Assembly (NCBI GenBank): GCA_038501785.1
Contig: JBAMJR010000188.1
Coordinates: 124,001 to 188,000 of the forward strand
DNA length: 64,000 bases
Reading direction: 5' to 3'
Origin: Myoxocephalus aenaeus
Taxonomy: Eukaryota; Chordata; Actinopteri; Perciformes; Cottidae
In this document: piece by piece, positions 11,281 to 35,092 of the stretch
How positions within the stretch are numbered: position 1 is the stretch's first letter
Layout: each line of letters opens with the position of its first letter
Made by a program: the position numbers and the translations under genes
The notes under the pieces: generated by a model
What the model was told of the DNA's origin: nothing
The model's database searches: none
The model's input: only the letters and a program-made list of their open reading frames with translations

Positions 11281-12778
11281 TAATATACGATGGATGAATG
11301 GGCACAGCCCCTGAGGATCAATTTGGGTTCAGCGTCTTGCTCAAGGACACGTCGACATGGACTAGCTGAGCCACAGTGTATGGAAGTTCAAGGCGCAGCC
11401 AATGAATGCAGATCTTTTTGGTCTGTATTCTTAAATTCTTTATGCCACATGGCGGTGAGGTGGATCAGATGGACAGACGTGGTAAAACTAGACGTGTAGT
11501 GAGATGAACTGGGAACGTCCAGCTCAGGCCCCTGTCCATGAGGTCCTCAACTCCCATGCTTTCGGGGGGCCTCCCTTTCGAGATTTTCTGGGCAAGCACA
11601 ACTGATAAGAGGCCCCAGGGTAAAGCCACAACATGGAAAGCTGTGATGTCCCAAAATACTAAGGTCAAAGTTGTCAAAAATACATTTGAAAAAGTCAACA
11701 TAATCCATGGACCTTTTTGTGATCAGTTAGCATTTTCATGTACATGTTTCTAAGTGTGTTTGAATTAATTTCTCTAAGTGCCTTTGATACGCCTCAAAAG
11801 TAAGTATTGCGTCACAGATATCAAATCAAATATTTGCCTGGCCCACAGTAGCTTCTGAAGATAACTGGCACTCTCAGTGGCAATCATTTCACATACAACT
11901 GACTCGTGTTGGTTCATTCTTCACAATTAAGTGGAAAGTTGAGCTCATGTTGAGTAAAAACTGTCCGTCTATGTGGCTTTGAAATGCAGATGGTGGTTGC
12001 ACAATAAATGGCGTCATACAAATAATGCAAATAAAGAGCCATTTAATTATTTTTTGGGGGAAAATAGTATTCAAATTTGAATGAATGTTTTATAAAAGCA
12101 ATTGGTCACCTCGGTGATATGTGCTGATCATCAATGTGCCATATATCCATATATATCCAACAGGGCTGTAACATTCACATCCATTCATACGGCAATTGCA
12201 CAACCTTCGGGAGAAATTTCTGCAATCTCTAGTCCTTACCACTACAAGTAGCAGGTTTGTTATTCACATTAATATAAAATAAATACCGTCAGCCTATCCC
12301 AAGGGGGAGAAGACTCTTACCTTAAGGAGACCACAGCTGGAACCCTTTGACTGGAATGTACGAAATAAAAAACAGTTTTTATTTGTTTTTTACAATAAAA
12401 TGGAGATTAAAGGTTTAAAAAAAAAAAAAAAGAGCAAGTCATGGCAAAATCCCACTAAAGCCGAAGCAATCAAAAGACAAAAAGAAAAGAAAAGAACCAA
12501 AAAAGCTCCCGCTACTCATACATATACCTCTCACTTCCAGATCCACTTCTACAAAGAAAAAACTCTCTGGATGACACGTAGTCTTACAATTTATGACAAA
12601 CTTGTGCTCAAGTTTATTCAATGCTGTAAATGAGTCCCAAAGCTAATTACACATCCAAAGGTTTTCACCTGCAAGGTGTGTTAATACATGCAGAATAGAG
12701 TCTGTTGGCACAGAGGTTGCTGTTTGGCAGGAATACTTCATGGACAACAAGGCAGTGTGATCCACACACCGACAGCAG
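11281..12778. other. Gene-free stretch
   Basis: No exon or known repeat border was recognised, apart from a SINE body relic near 11315-11380. The lysine-rich reading frame at 12400-12633 is the translation of an A-rich run and has no domain. Confidence 0.5.
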
Positions 12779-13300
12779 AGGCCTGTCTCACGAAGCTGGA
12801 TTTCGGTTTAGTGAGGTAACTTCTGGATTAACCCTGGGTTTTCCGTCTCACGAAGCTGGTTCACTTCTTAGCGGGGTACGTTGCCCCGGTAACTTACGCT
12901 GAACGCCTAACCTGCTCCGGAGCAGGTTAAGTTCCCGGATAAGATCTCAGCGGGTCTATAAGACCGCCTACTGGCCAATCATTGTCTTGGAAAAACGGCC
13001 TGCCCATTTCTACAGAATCCCGTTGAGGAAGGCGCACGGATAGTAAGAGCAGCGCTCCAGAGAGCGTCTCTTCATCTGTTGCCTCCTCAGTGGCCGACAT
13101 GAGAAGTGACAAAATATTTCTTCCTCTTTAATGCACGATCAGCACCAACACATTGCTTGTAAGTGTATGACAGTTTGAATTTACTGTTACCTTTTAACTT
13201 GCGCCCATGTTCTTATAGCTGGGGTTGCAACTGAAATGAGATTAAATTGTTAAAACGAAAAGATAATCAAAATAGGCACATACATTTGAGACAGTGATTT

Positions 13301-15332
13301 AACTCACTGCACACTGGAGGTCATTTTCAGTCGATTTTCTCGATTTGACATAATTTTCTTAGATTCACCTTTTAAGGCACTTGCATATAAGATATATACC
13401 CATGTTTTACATCATAAATTGCAGAACAATCTCAGCTATCTATATAATGAGGCACCATTGTCGTAAGGCAAAAGTGTAAAGAAAAAAACTTTATAATATG
13501 ACACTAAAGCTGAAAAATGGAATCTCGATTTTTGGAAATTCTTCATATCGCTTGAAAAAACCTAACTTTATTCAGGTGGTGACTCTGTTTAGGTGATGGA
13601 AATTGGTTTACCAAAGGTTTTAGGTTCACAAAAGCAGTGAAATATATGAATAAAATGTTAGATACATGTAAATAAATGTCTAAAACTAAAGTTTTTATTA
13701 TCGTTTTTTGAGTAGAAATATGGTCTTTCACAGCTTTCACCAAAATGATAAAAATGGGACTGAGAAATGACTTCATAGTGCAGATAAAGCTTCATGGAGT
13801 GTGTGCAAATGAAAAATGACCATCACAACAATTTTTCTTTTTTTTAAATAAAAATATGTATTATAAAAAAAAAAGAAAATATGTACAGAATATATATTCA
13901 GAAATATAAAACAGAACAAAGACTAGACCATTTACAATATACAAGTATATATGCTTCAATGGCATATCCTCATGCCATGGCATGCCAGTCATGGAAACAG
14001 TTTCTGTTCAGCTGCAGGCAGAGGGGAACGTTACACGCCTCGCACTTCCACGCCGTGTCTTTTCTCACTTTCTTCATGCTGCAAAGCTCGCAAACCCTGC
14101 GACCCACCGTGGACTTAGTTGGAAGAACAGTTTGAAGAGTTCAATGGGTGTTGCTGTGGCACTGACATGTGGACCTGGTGTCCGGGCTGGAACTTGATGA
14201 CGGGGGGAGCGGTGTCCGGGTCTTCATCCGTCCTCCAGGACAGCGTAGGTGCAGGTGGTGCACGTGCTGCTGTCTTTCTTGATCTGGCCTGAGGTGAAAG
14301 CAGTCGCCGGGCAGCACGCGCCCTGTTTGCTGGAGATGGTGTCTTTAGTCGTCGGTCAACGCGCTGCCTCTTTGCTGGTCGTGGTAGTTGCCGTCCAACA
14401 CGCTGCCTCTTTGCTGGCCAAGCTGGTCGGGGCGGCTGGTGCTCCTCTGTAAAATAAATCAATACTAGTCAGTTGAAAGAAAGATGACGTAACGATTGAG
14501 CAGAATGCTCCGCATTGGATGTGTAAATATTATTCAGATCATGACTGTGGTAGTAATTTCAGCATAGGGCTCCGCATTGGATGTATAAATATTAGTGGTA
14601 GTAACGTGAAGCAGAGTATTGTACAAAGCAGACTGTGTATAAACATTACTCAGATCATGACGTAGTAACGTGAGAAGCAGTGTGCACCGCGTGGCTGGCT
14701 CTCGTGCTCTCGTGCACAGTGTACACATTACTAGTTTGTACACATTACTAGTTTGTACACATTACTAGTTTGTACACATTACTAGTTTGCACCATGCAGC
14801 CTTACAGACACGTAACAAAGTTTAGTAACTACACTTACCCATCTTCCTCAGAAGAACTAAAGCCTTCGAGCTCTGACGACGACGCGTCGTCCTCCTCCTC
14901 GCTGCTCTCCAGAATCATGCGCTTTGCTTCCTCCGTGTTGAATCTCTTTGTCGTCATGATGTTGATTGTAAACTGTAGTGTGTACATGCTGTACAAGTGG
15001 GTTGTCCTTTTGAGATTTTTCTGAGTGTACATTGGTTGTTTAGTTCACGAAATGGCGACGGACATATGACTCAACAAATCACAGAGAAGGATTTTTTTTT
15101 TTTTTTTTCCAGCGTCAGATGACACACTGCTGCCCTTTCGCTTGCTTGATGATGTTAAAATTATGCTGGGCTCTGCCTGGGCAGGCACCCGGAAGCAGGA
15201 AGCCGTCTCTTTCCGCCAGACGTAAAATTATATTTTTGCGATGTATTATCGGGGTGCTGTGAATATTTTAGAAACTTAGAGAAAAGTTTCAAGTGTCACC
15301 ACGCGAAACCGCGGGCTCAGTGGACGAAGGGT
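13301..15332 (-). mobile_element. Internally deleted piggyBac element
   Basis: The right border is clear: on the minus strand the element starts CCCTTCGTCCACTGAGCCCG directly after TTAA (15333-15336), the piggyBac target. The left border is a guess at TTAA/CTCACTGCACACTGG near 13301. It contains the start and end of a transposase gene but not the middle. A 19-bp motif (ACACATTACTAGTTTGTAC) is repeated about four times at 14720-14790. A relative lies at 30886 to about 31640. Confidence 0.7.
13971..14957 (-). pseudogene. piggyBac transposase, N-terminus joined to the C-terminal cysteine-rich domain
   Basis: The first exon (14957 to about 14838, minus) encodes MTTKRFNTEEAKRMIL followed by an acidic serine-rich stretch, a typical piggyBac N-terminus, and ends at a good donor (GTAAGTG). 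A second exon begins after an acceptor near 14451 and runs through a basic linker to a TDEDPDTAP...KFQPGHQVH motif that normally precedes the catalytic core. The core with its aspartates is absent. After a frame change the DNA encodes a C-terminal Cys-rich domain (CELCSMKKVRKD...CEACNVPLC...CFHDWH) of the kind that binds element ends. This is an N-C fusion made by internal deletion. Confidence 0.7.
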
Positions 15333-15724
15333 TAATATTACAATCCCAGTAATTTATGCATTGGTGGAGTCAGCGATTTTTTTCCCACGATTCCTTGCGG
15401 CTTCTGGCTGCTGCAGCAGTGTTGCTTTTTGCTTGTATTCTTTCTCTATTTTTCGTACATTCTTAAGATTATGGTTTGCTCCTCCGTTGTAAAATACGTT
15501 GCTCTCAGCGGCTTCTCCATGGTGCACAATTGGTCTAACGGAGTTAACTCCGCCCCTTTTATGTGCACGAGCACAGATCTAGATGAGACGCTCCTGGGTT
15601 CACTTACCGAGTTGATAACCGGCTTCGTGAGACCGATAAGCGAGACCGCGGACATCTGGTTAAGTGCAGCTGGATAACTGAGGGAAACCCCGGGTATGTT
15701 AATCCAGCTTCGTGAGACAGGCCT

Positions 15725-17402
15725 CAGGACTAATTAGGGACAGGTAAAAACCTATCAGGGCATGGCAGACATTCAAAAAAGACAGAAAAACTCACAAAAA
15801 CAGGAAGTAAATCTAAACATTACACAGAAACAAAGTGAACTTAAAAATAAAACACAAAACAGACTTAACAAAAACTCAAGACCATGACATTTGATGAGCA
15901 GTTTTGTAAAGCCAATGCTGAAGTGTCTTAAACTTGTATTCACTTTACTGGCCAGCAGGGGGCGGCGACTCTGTTTGTATAGAAGTCTCTGAGAAAATGA
16001 CTTCTCTCTTGAATCCCTCAGTAAACATTGTAAACATGAGTTTATGGTCTCAATCTCTAGTTTCAAGTATTCTTCAATACAGCATGATGTTCATTTACGG
16101 CATGATTAAGTGATGATTTTAGTAAATTATGGTCCATTTAGAGTTAAATAGACTATAAAGCAGAGTATGCTTTTGGGCGGGGCTACAAGGTGATTGCTAC
16201 CAGAGCCGTACATGATGTCTCTTTGTCACTCCTCCGTAGTACAAATATGGTCACCTTTGTTCACTGGTTGTAAAAAGCTTGATAAAAAAGCTTTTTGAGT
16301 GCAAAAAAATGACACTTAATAGTTGTTTTATGTAGTATTCTTTAATTATTTTACATTTCATTGTTGCATGGGGAAACACTTACTTTTAGCACAATGACAG
16401 TTACCAGAACAACGCATCAATAGAAATGTCGATAGAAATCATTTGACAGTGGCGTAATGTGAATGGTTGTCGTGCTTCAGACTCATAGATGTGTTGCTCT
16501 TAAATATAAAGGCAGTCCATTTGATAGCTGTCAAGACATTGCACCAAAGTGTTGAGCCAATGCTGTCATCCATAGGGCCTTGATGTGGGTCTTTCTCATT
16601 AGGAGGGAAGTTTTCCAAAAGGTCAATACCATGGAGATGGTAAGAATACTTTAATTGAAATCTTACAGCATACAGTTCTCATGCTGAGCTTCTTTAATTT
16701 CCTTTGAATATCGGCTGGAACACAAGACACAAAGATTGGATTAGTTATAACATGTGTTGTATGTGTATGAAACAATCCAATCAGCAGAATTTATTTTGGC
16801 ATTGTGGGCGTCTCCAAACCTCGGATACGATGAATGTCGACGTTTCTAAACCATTAATATGTTTAACCTCACGCTTGCAGAGATGCACACTACCACTTTG
16901 TTAGCATTGAGAAACAATTGGTTAGGTTTGGGCAACAAAATTGCTTGTTGCAGGGTTTGAAAAATTATCATGGTTTGTCAAAATAATAAAAGGTAACGAC
17001 GCAACGTAACAGCTGTAAAACCAGAAAGAAATCAGTTTTTCTTACTTATCGTAAGCACAACAATGGTACGCAACAAGCCATGACTTAAGGTTTGGTTTAG
17101 GTTTTACACGGGATACAAACAGCGGCCTCCTGGGTGAAAGTCCTGTATTTGTTTGACCCCCCACCTTTAATGGACTTTCTTGCTTGTTATACTCGTTATT
17201 ATAGCACGTAACTTTCAAATTCGTTTGCTTGATAAACTAAGTCACTTGCTTTGTGCGTCGCTGTCACTGTCTCTGACCGAATATAATAACGTTAATAATA
17301 TCGCTGGTTTGCAGAAAAGTACAATGCCAATATGTTTTTTACTGGCAACTGGGCTGTAACAAATGTGTTTTTTTTTGTTGTTTTTTCCTTCCCAGCTCTC
17401 AC
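15725..17402. other. 3' flank of the SLC18 gene; possible last exon
   Basis: The last exon of the SLC18 gene should lie here on the minus strand. A candidate starts near 16654 in the right phase and reads through an acidic segment (DLLENFPPNEKDPHQGPMDDS), which is the kind of tail VMATs have, but the acceptor is weak and I do not recognise the sequence, so I do not include it in the gene. A 60-bp piece at 16005-16065 recurs at about 42178-42237. Confidence 0.35.
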
Positions 17403-29925
<12,523 letters not shown>

Positions 29926-30323
29926 ATTTTAGTTTAGAGAACAGAGTTTAGCGTGTGACCAGTTGGGACAGTGTCTGCCAGCAAACATAGAAAAACTGAG
30001 ATATGTAAAGGTTACACCTCATCCTGTTGCGTAGGCATGACAAAAGACATTGACATTAAAGCTTGACTGACTGGTTTCACTGTTTTAAAGATAGACTTAG
30101 GCTTTGACAATAATAATAACAAATACAATTATGATAACAATGACAAGATGTATAGAGCAGTGGAGCAATGATGAAACAAAAAACAGGCAATGTCATTCAG
30201 ACATACGAGATTGGACGGGGATGAGGAGGTGAGGCATGGACTGTATAAAAGAAGTGGACGTAGTTATCATGACGTCACCTTTTTGGTTTGTGGACGACAG
30301 TTTGAAGGTGCCAGTTTGGCATT
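29926..30323 (-). promoter_or_regulatory. Region expected to hold the SLC18 5' UTR and promoter
   Basis: The coding part of exon 1 is only ATG plus one base at 29922-29925, so the 5' UTR runs upward from here. I see no certain TATA box or start site. A match to 30010-30083 recurs at about 47830-47903 in the duplicated SLC18 piece. Inferred from position only. Confidence 0.35.
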
Positions 30324-30489
30324 TTGGCCATAGCCGTGTTGGACTTTGGCCGTTGCCGTCTTAATTTTTTTAAACAAGTGAACGGAAGTGACCTGTTAAT
30401 TACAAGGTTGGCCACCATAAGGCATACGCTGCGTTATGGTCTATTTTACATTATATGGGAACCAGTGGCGGGCCGTGGATTTTCAGTGG

Positions 30490-30830
30490 ATCAGCTGTTT
30501 ACCAGCTGGGCGCACTTCCGGGGGGAGTGTCCATTGATGGAAGTGGGCCAGGTGATTCGGGTTGCCGGCCCTCCAACACCCTCCCCCGTTCCAGGAGTGA
30601 CGTACTGCGTTCTGGTAAGAATCTGGGGGGGTACACATCAAGCAATGGTGGATTCGGGCTGTACGCAGTTTATGATCCAACAGAGCCTGGTTTGGCCCGG
30701 GGCATTGGTGGAGGCATTGTGGGTGAAGGTTAGGTGTGTGCATGGGGACGTTCACGAGTATCCCATAGTGTCAGTGGAGATTAGATACGGGGGGGAAAAG
30801 CACGAACAGCATCCCATCATGCGCGTATTT
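30490..30830 (+). pseudogene. Gypsy aspartic protease fragment (second family)
   Basis: The frame reads ...YCVLVRIWGGTHQAMVDSGCTQFMIQQSLV..., with the DSG active-site triad at about 30650, then VKVRCVHGDVHEYPIVSVEI. This wording (DSGCTQ, VRCVHGD) belongs to a Gypsy group different from the 1.3-5.8 kb element (DSGADANLMD). It breaks off near 30830 with no reverse transcriptase. Confidence 0.75.
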
Positions 30831-30885
30831 ATGTATACGATACCAGAGACAGCAGGCCTAGGTAGGAAATGCACGGCCCACCGCT

Positions 30886-31640
30886 GCTATATAATGAGGC
30901 ACCATTGTCCTAAGGCACACGTGTAAAGAGATAATATGGCCCTAAAGCTGAAAAATGTTATGTTGATTTTGAAAATTCTTCATATCTCTTGTGAAAACAA
31001 ACCTTTACTCATGTGGACGAACTGTTTTGGTGCTAGAAATTGTTTTACCAAAGGTCTTAGGTTCACAAAAGCAGTGAAATATATGAATAAAATGGTAGAC
31101 ACATGTAAGTAAATGTCTAAAACCAGATGTATTATTATATGGTGGGGATGATGTGCTGTGGCCGGTGGTGGTGATCTGGCAGAGACCGACTGGGAGGCTG
31201 CTGAAGCGATGCTGCATGTTGTCCTCTGGACCCTGGCAGCTGTGAATCCTCTGTAAAATAAATTACTACTCATGAGTATAAATTCACTGAAAGAAAGTAA
31301 CGATCACACACCGACACGTAACAGAGCTCCAACACTGACTATGCTCAAGACACTGCATGGGCTACGTGATAACGTTGCTAAGCTAACAGAGATCCAGCTA
31401 TGCTCATGGCATGAGCTAAAAATGCTAACGTAAACACTACGGTAGTAACGATTACGAGATCAGAGATCCAGCAACTAACGTTACCAACATAAACAAACTA
31501 ACGAGGGCTACGGTAATAATGATTATGTACTGTGCCGTGCCGTCTTTCAGTATTACAGACACCTTAGACGACATCCAACACAGACTTTTGAGCTCCGTGC
31601 TAACGTTGCTAAGCTAACGTCAAACTATCGATAGTTACAG
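30886..31640. repeat. piggyBac-related non-autonomous repeat
   Basis: 30886-31110 matches about 13440-13690 and 31225-31300 matches about 14440-14490, both parts of the deleted piggyBac element, in the same order. The transposase-coding part between them is reduced further here. The TAACG-rich stretch 31300-31640 corresponds loosely to the 14480-14800 subterminal region. Confidence 0.6.
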
Positions 31641-31710
31641 TCTTACAAACACGTAGCGGAGATCCAACACTACTAGTCGTACTAAGTCACGGCAAACAGG
31701 GTCATGAGAT

Positions 31711-32025
31711 ATGTGCGCTGTGCTCAGCGGCGACGCAAGTTTGTCCCGTCGAGACTCCAACGGCTCCCGAGTTCCACTTGAGCAGTCTCGAGTGCTTTTG
31801 CGTCCTCTGCCATTAATGGAGGTGCCGTTCGAGCAAATCAGCATGGACCTCATCGGGCCATTTCACCGGAGCGCACGCGGATATCGCTTTGTGTTAGTCC
31901 TTGTGGATTACGCAACACAATATCTGGAGGCGGTGCCGTTGCGCAACATTTCTGCAAAGAGTATCATGCAGGCACTGTTTCAGGTCATCTCCCGAGTCGG
32001 AAATCCCGAAAGAGATTCTGACTGA
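31711..32025 (+). pseudogene. Gypsy integrase core fragment
   Basis: PLPLMEVPFEQISMDLIGPFHRSARGYRFVLVLVDYATQYLEAVPLRN shows the first catalytic aspartate region (MDLIGP) and the second strand (VLVDYATQY) of a retroviral-type integrase core. A one-base insertion near 32003 shifts the frame. In the direct repeat at 32639-33037 the same region keeps the frame longer (RVGIPKEILTDQ, then stop). Same Gypsy group as the protease at 30.5-30.8 kb, judged by style. Confidence 0.8.
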
Positions 32026-32278
32026 CCAGTAAACTGTCACGTAAACTGAGAGAACTTTACGGGTTACTGGGCATCAAATCTATTCGGACCACCCACAGAC
32101 CGACGGTCTGGTGGAGCGTCTGAATCACTGGGGGGGTCAGTGTGTTGCTCAAGGACACTTCAACATCCAAACTATGGGGAGAACCGTCTACCTTGTGGTT
32201 TCAGAACGACCACTCTCCATGAGCTACATGAGAACTTTACATAGTACAAAAGTACAAAGTACACGGACATAAAGTGTC
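31879..32278 (+). repeat. Local direct repeat A, first copy
   Basis: 400 bp of Gypsy integrase sequence plus a SINE body relic. Nearly identical to 32639-33037. Confidence 0.9.
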
Positions 32279-32642
32279 AAATATTTGTTTTCCGTGTTAT
32301 AGCATAGAAGTCAAATATACACTCCCATTCGCAAACATTTCACAGATAACTGACTGACTGTTGGTTAGTTTGGAGTTGACATAGCTAATAGAGTGTCATA
32401 ATAGAAAGTTGAGGGCGGTTGTAGCTCAGGGGGATGAGTGGTCGTCCCGCAACCACAAGGTAGCCAGCTCGATCCCCAGTCCCCCCATAGCTCACACGTC
32501 GAAGTGTCCCTGAGCAAGACACTGAACCCTAAATTGCTTCCCGGGCGCCTCACAGGGCTGCCCAGGGCTTAAGACATTAAGGATGGGTTAAATGCAGAGG
32601 ACACATTTCATGTATGTATGTACTATGACGAATAAAAAGGAT
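32277..32642 (+). repeat. Inverted repeat arm B (366 bp) containing a SINE
   Basis: Near-perfect inverted match to 33265-33630, same length. It holds a full tRNA-derived SINE from 32413 (GGGCGGTTGTAGCTCAGGGG) to about 32642, with A box and B box visible. Confidence 0.92.
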
Positions 32643-33037
32643 ATCGCTTTGTGTTAGTCCTTGTGGATTACGCAACACAATATCTGGAGGCGGTGCCGTT
32701 GCGCAACATTTCTGCAAAGAGTATCATGCAGGCACTGTTTCAGGTCATCTCCCGAGTCGGAATCCCGAAAGAGATTCTGACTGACCAGTAAACTGTCACG
32801 TAAACTGAGAGAACGTTACGGGTTACTGGGCATCAAATCTATTCGGACCACCCACAGACCGACGGTCTGGTGGAGCGTCTGAATCACTGGGGGGGTCAGT
32901 GTGTTGCTCAAGGACACTTCAACATCCAAACTATGGGGAGAACCGTCTACCTTGTAGTTTCAGAACGACCACTCTCCATGAGCTACATGAGAACTTTACA
33001 TAGTACAAAAGTACAAAGTACACGGACATAAAGTGTC
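32639..33037 (+). repeat. Local direct repeat A, second copy
   Basis: Begins in the last four bases of arm B. The 399 bp repeat 31879-32278 with one base fewer and very few changes. Confidence 0.9.
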
Positions 33038-33264
33038 GTTACACCGTTAACAGGTTACACTTGCGCGACTCGCCGATTCTTGGCGTTTTGCCAAAAGCGG
33101 TTCTCCGTGAGGTCGGCCTGGTATTTGGCAAGTGATTGAAATGAGGAAGAAACTTGAACAAAATATCCAGCATAACTCCAAATGGAAATGAAGGCGCTTT
33201 TACTGAATCAAACTAGAAGTGTAATTAAAAGTCCACTTTTGCCCAGAAGGAGATAGAAATAGAA

Positions 33265-33630
33265 ATCCTTTTTATTCGTCATAGTACATACATACATGAA
33301 ATGTGTCCTCTGCATTTAACCCATCCTTAATGTCTTAAGCCCTGGGCAGCCCTGTGAGGCGCCCGGGAAGCAATTTAGGGTTCAGTGTCTTGCTCAGGGA
33401 CACTTCGACGTGTGAGCTATGGGGGGACTGGGGATCGAGCTGGCTACCTTGTGGTTGCGGGACGACCACTCATCCCCCTGAGCTACAACCGCCCTCAACT
33501 TTCTATTATGACACTCTATTAGCTATGTCAACTCCAAACTAACCAACAGTCAGTCAGTTATCTGTGAAATGTTTGCGAATGGGAGTGTATATTTGACTTC
33601 TATGCTATAACACGGAAAACAAATATTTGA
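33265..33630 (-). repeat. Inverted repeat arm B' (366 bp) containing a SINE
   Basis: Reverse complement of 32277-32642. The SINE lies at 33265-33494 on the minus strand. The 622 bp between the arms hold direct repeat A and 33038-33264, part of which (33038-33115) recurs at about 49003-49085. Confidence 0.92.
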
Positions 33631-34229
33631 TCACTGTAATTCTCTGTTGGAAGTGGACATAGCACTTAGAGTTCTTGAAATATATTTGTTTGTTGTGGTG
33701 GAAATTTATCATAAGTGCTTTATTCTTAAATGTGTAGCGGAACTCTGAAAGCAGTTCATCTTGACCCAGTCTAATCAGCGCCATCCGGGTGGAACAATAA
33801 CAGGTGGATATCTGTAGTGTTTGGGATTCCTTTCGTTTGTTTTCGTTCTTTCCTCTCACTCTTGCGCCTCAGGGCCGCGACCAAGCGGCAGGCGCCAGAT
33901 GGGTACCAAGGCCTGTCTCCTGTCTGCACACTGCGAGGACAGTGCGGGGACACTGCGAGGAGGAGCAGGGGGAGGGGTGAAAGGGCAAACGGGCAAACAT
34001 TTCAATAATAATTGTTGATGTATAAAACTCGTGTTGAATTATTTTTCCGGGTCAGTCCTCCGAACCATCTGTGGTGACGAGCTCTGCCCATTCAATTGAA
34101 TTATTCCAAGTTTCTGTTTAATAAATGCTGAAAGACATTTAAGTGTTTCACATCGCATTTGTTTTCTCTAAAGGAGATTGATAAGGTTAATTAATTTCCA
34201 TTACAATCACTTTGAGCACCATCAGCCAA
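33631..34229. other. Gene-free stretch
   Basis: No exon recognised. 33860-33990 is GC-rich, but its overlapping frames show no domain. Confidence 0.45.
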
Positions 34230-34985
34230 GTTCAATTCAGTTTATTTTGTATAGCCCAAAATCACAAACACAAATTTGCCTCGGAGGGCTTTACAATCTG
34301 TACAATCTGTACACATAACATCCCTGTCCCGGGACCTCACATTGGATCAGGAAAAATTCCACCAAATAAAGATAGTAAAAACCATTTCACAGGGAAAAAA
34401 GGGAAGAAACCTTGAGGGGGGGCTGGAGTAGGAGGATCCCTCTCCCCGGTTGGACAGAAGCAATAGATGCCATGTGTACAGAATGAACAACGTAACAGAG
34501 TTACAGCACATTACATGAATATGACAGAAATTATTCATATAACGAGTAGTAGGCATGGACCACAATCCAGATAACCACGATCCATGAACCAGAAGGAGTT
34601 AGAGAGGAGGAGGCATCAGCAGGGCCATGGCAGGGGGCAGGACCGGCTCCAGACAGCCACAATCAATGGAAACTTGAGGGAAGGAAACACAGAGGCTCCC
34701 GGAAAGCACTCCCTATGACGTCCCCCAGCAGTCTAGGCCTATAGCAGCATATAGGGGCTGGACCCGGGAAAACCTGAGCCAGTCCTAACTATAAGTGCTA
34801 TCAAAGAGAAAAGTCTTAAGTCTACTCTTGAATGTGGTGACCGTGCCTGCCCCTCGGACTGAAAGTGGAAGCTGATTCCACAGAAGAGGAGCTTGATAAC
34901 TGAAGGCTCTGGCTCCCATCCTACAAAAGACGAGTCCCATTGTATTTGCGATAAGGCAGATAGCTCTACGGCTAATACCTTAAAA
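34230..34985. repeat. Teleost dispersed repeat, probably LINE-derived
   Basis: The sequence starting AGTTCAATTCAGTTTATTTT and running through GAGGGCTTTACAATCTGTAC to GAGCTTGATAACTGAAGGCT is a long dispersed element that I recognise from fish introns and UTRs. The family name is uncertain. It lies just upstream of the ODC start. Confidence 0.55.
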
Positions 34986-35092
34986 ACTATAGGCAACTCA
35001 CAACAAAACTATGTACATTGACAAACAGCACTACAGGTAAGAGGAAGAATAAATATTTTCGATTTTGGAGTGAACAATCCAAGTTGCAACAT

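Larger units (their letters stand above)
12779..15724. mobile_element. 2.9-kb element with 24-bp terminal inverted repeats, carrying a nested piggyBac
   Basis: The left end AGGCCTGTCTCACGAAGCTG... and the right end are perfect inverted repeats over 24 bp. Both are flanked by CAG (12776-12778 and 15725-15727), consistent with a 3-bp target duplication. The GTCTCACGAAGCTGG motif recurs just inside (12842-12861) and a related motif near 15629. The TIR style and 3-bp duplication fit PIF/Harbinger-like elements, but I find no transposase or Myb-like gene of its own, so the superfamily is inferred. The interior from about 13.3 to 15.33 kb is piggyBac DNA. Confidence 0.7.

Noticed and set aside
12400..12633. 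Lysine-rich 77-residue frame
   Set aside because: It arises from an A-rich stretch and has no splice or domain support.
32365..33542. Two identical 62-residue frames on opposite strands
   Set aside because: They are the SINE body in the two inverted arms, not genes.
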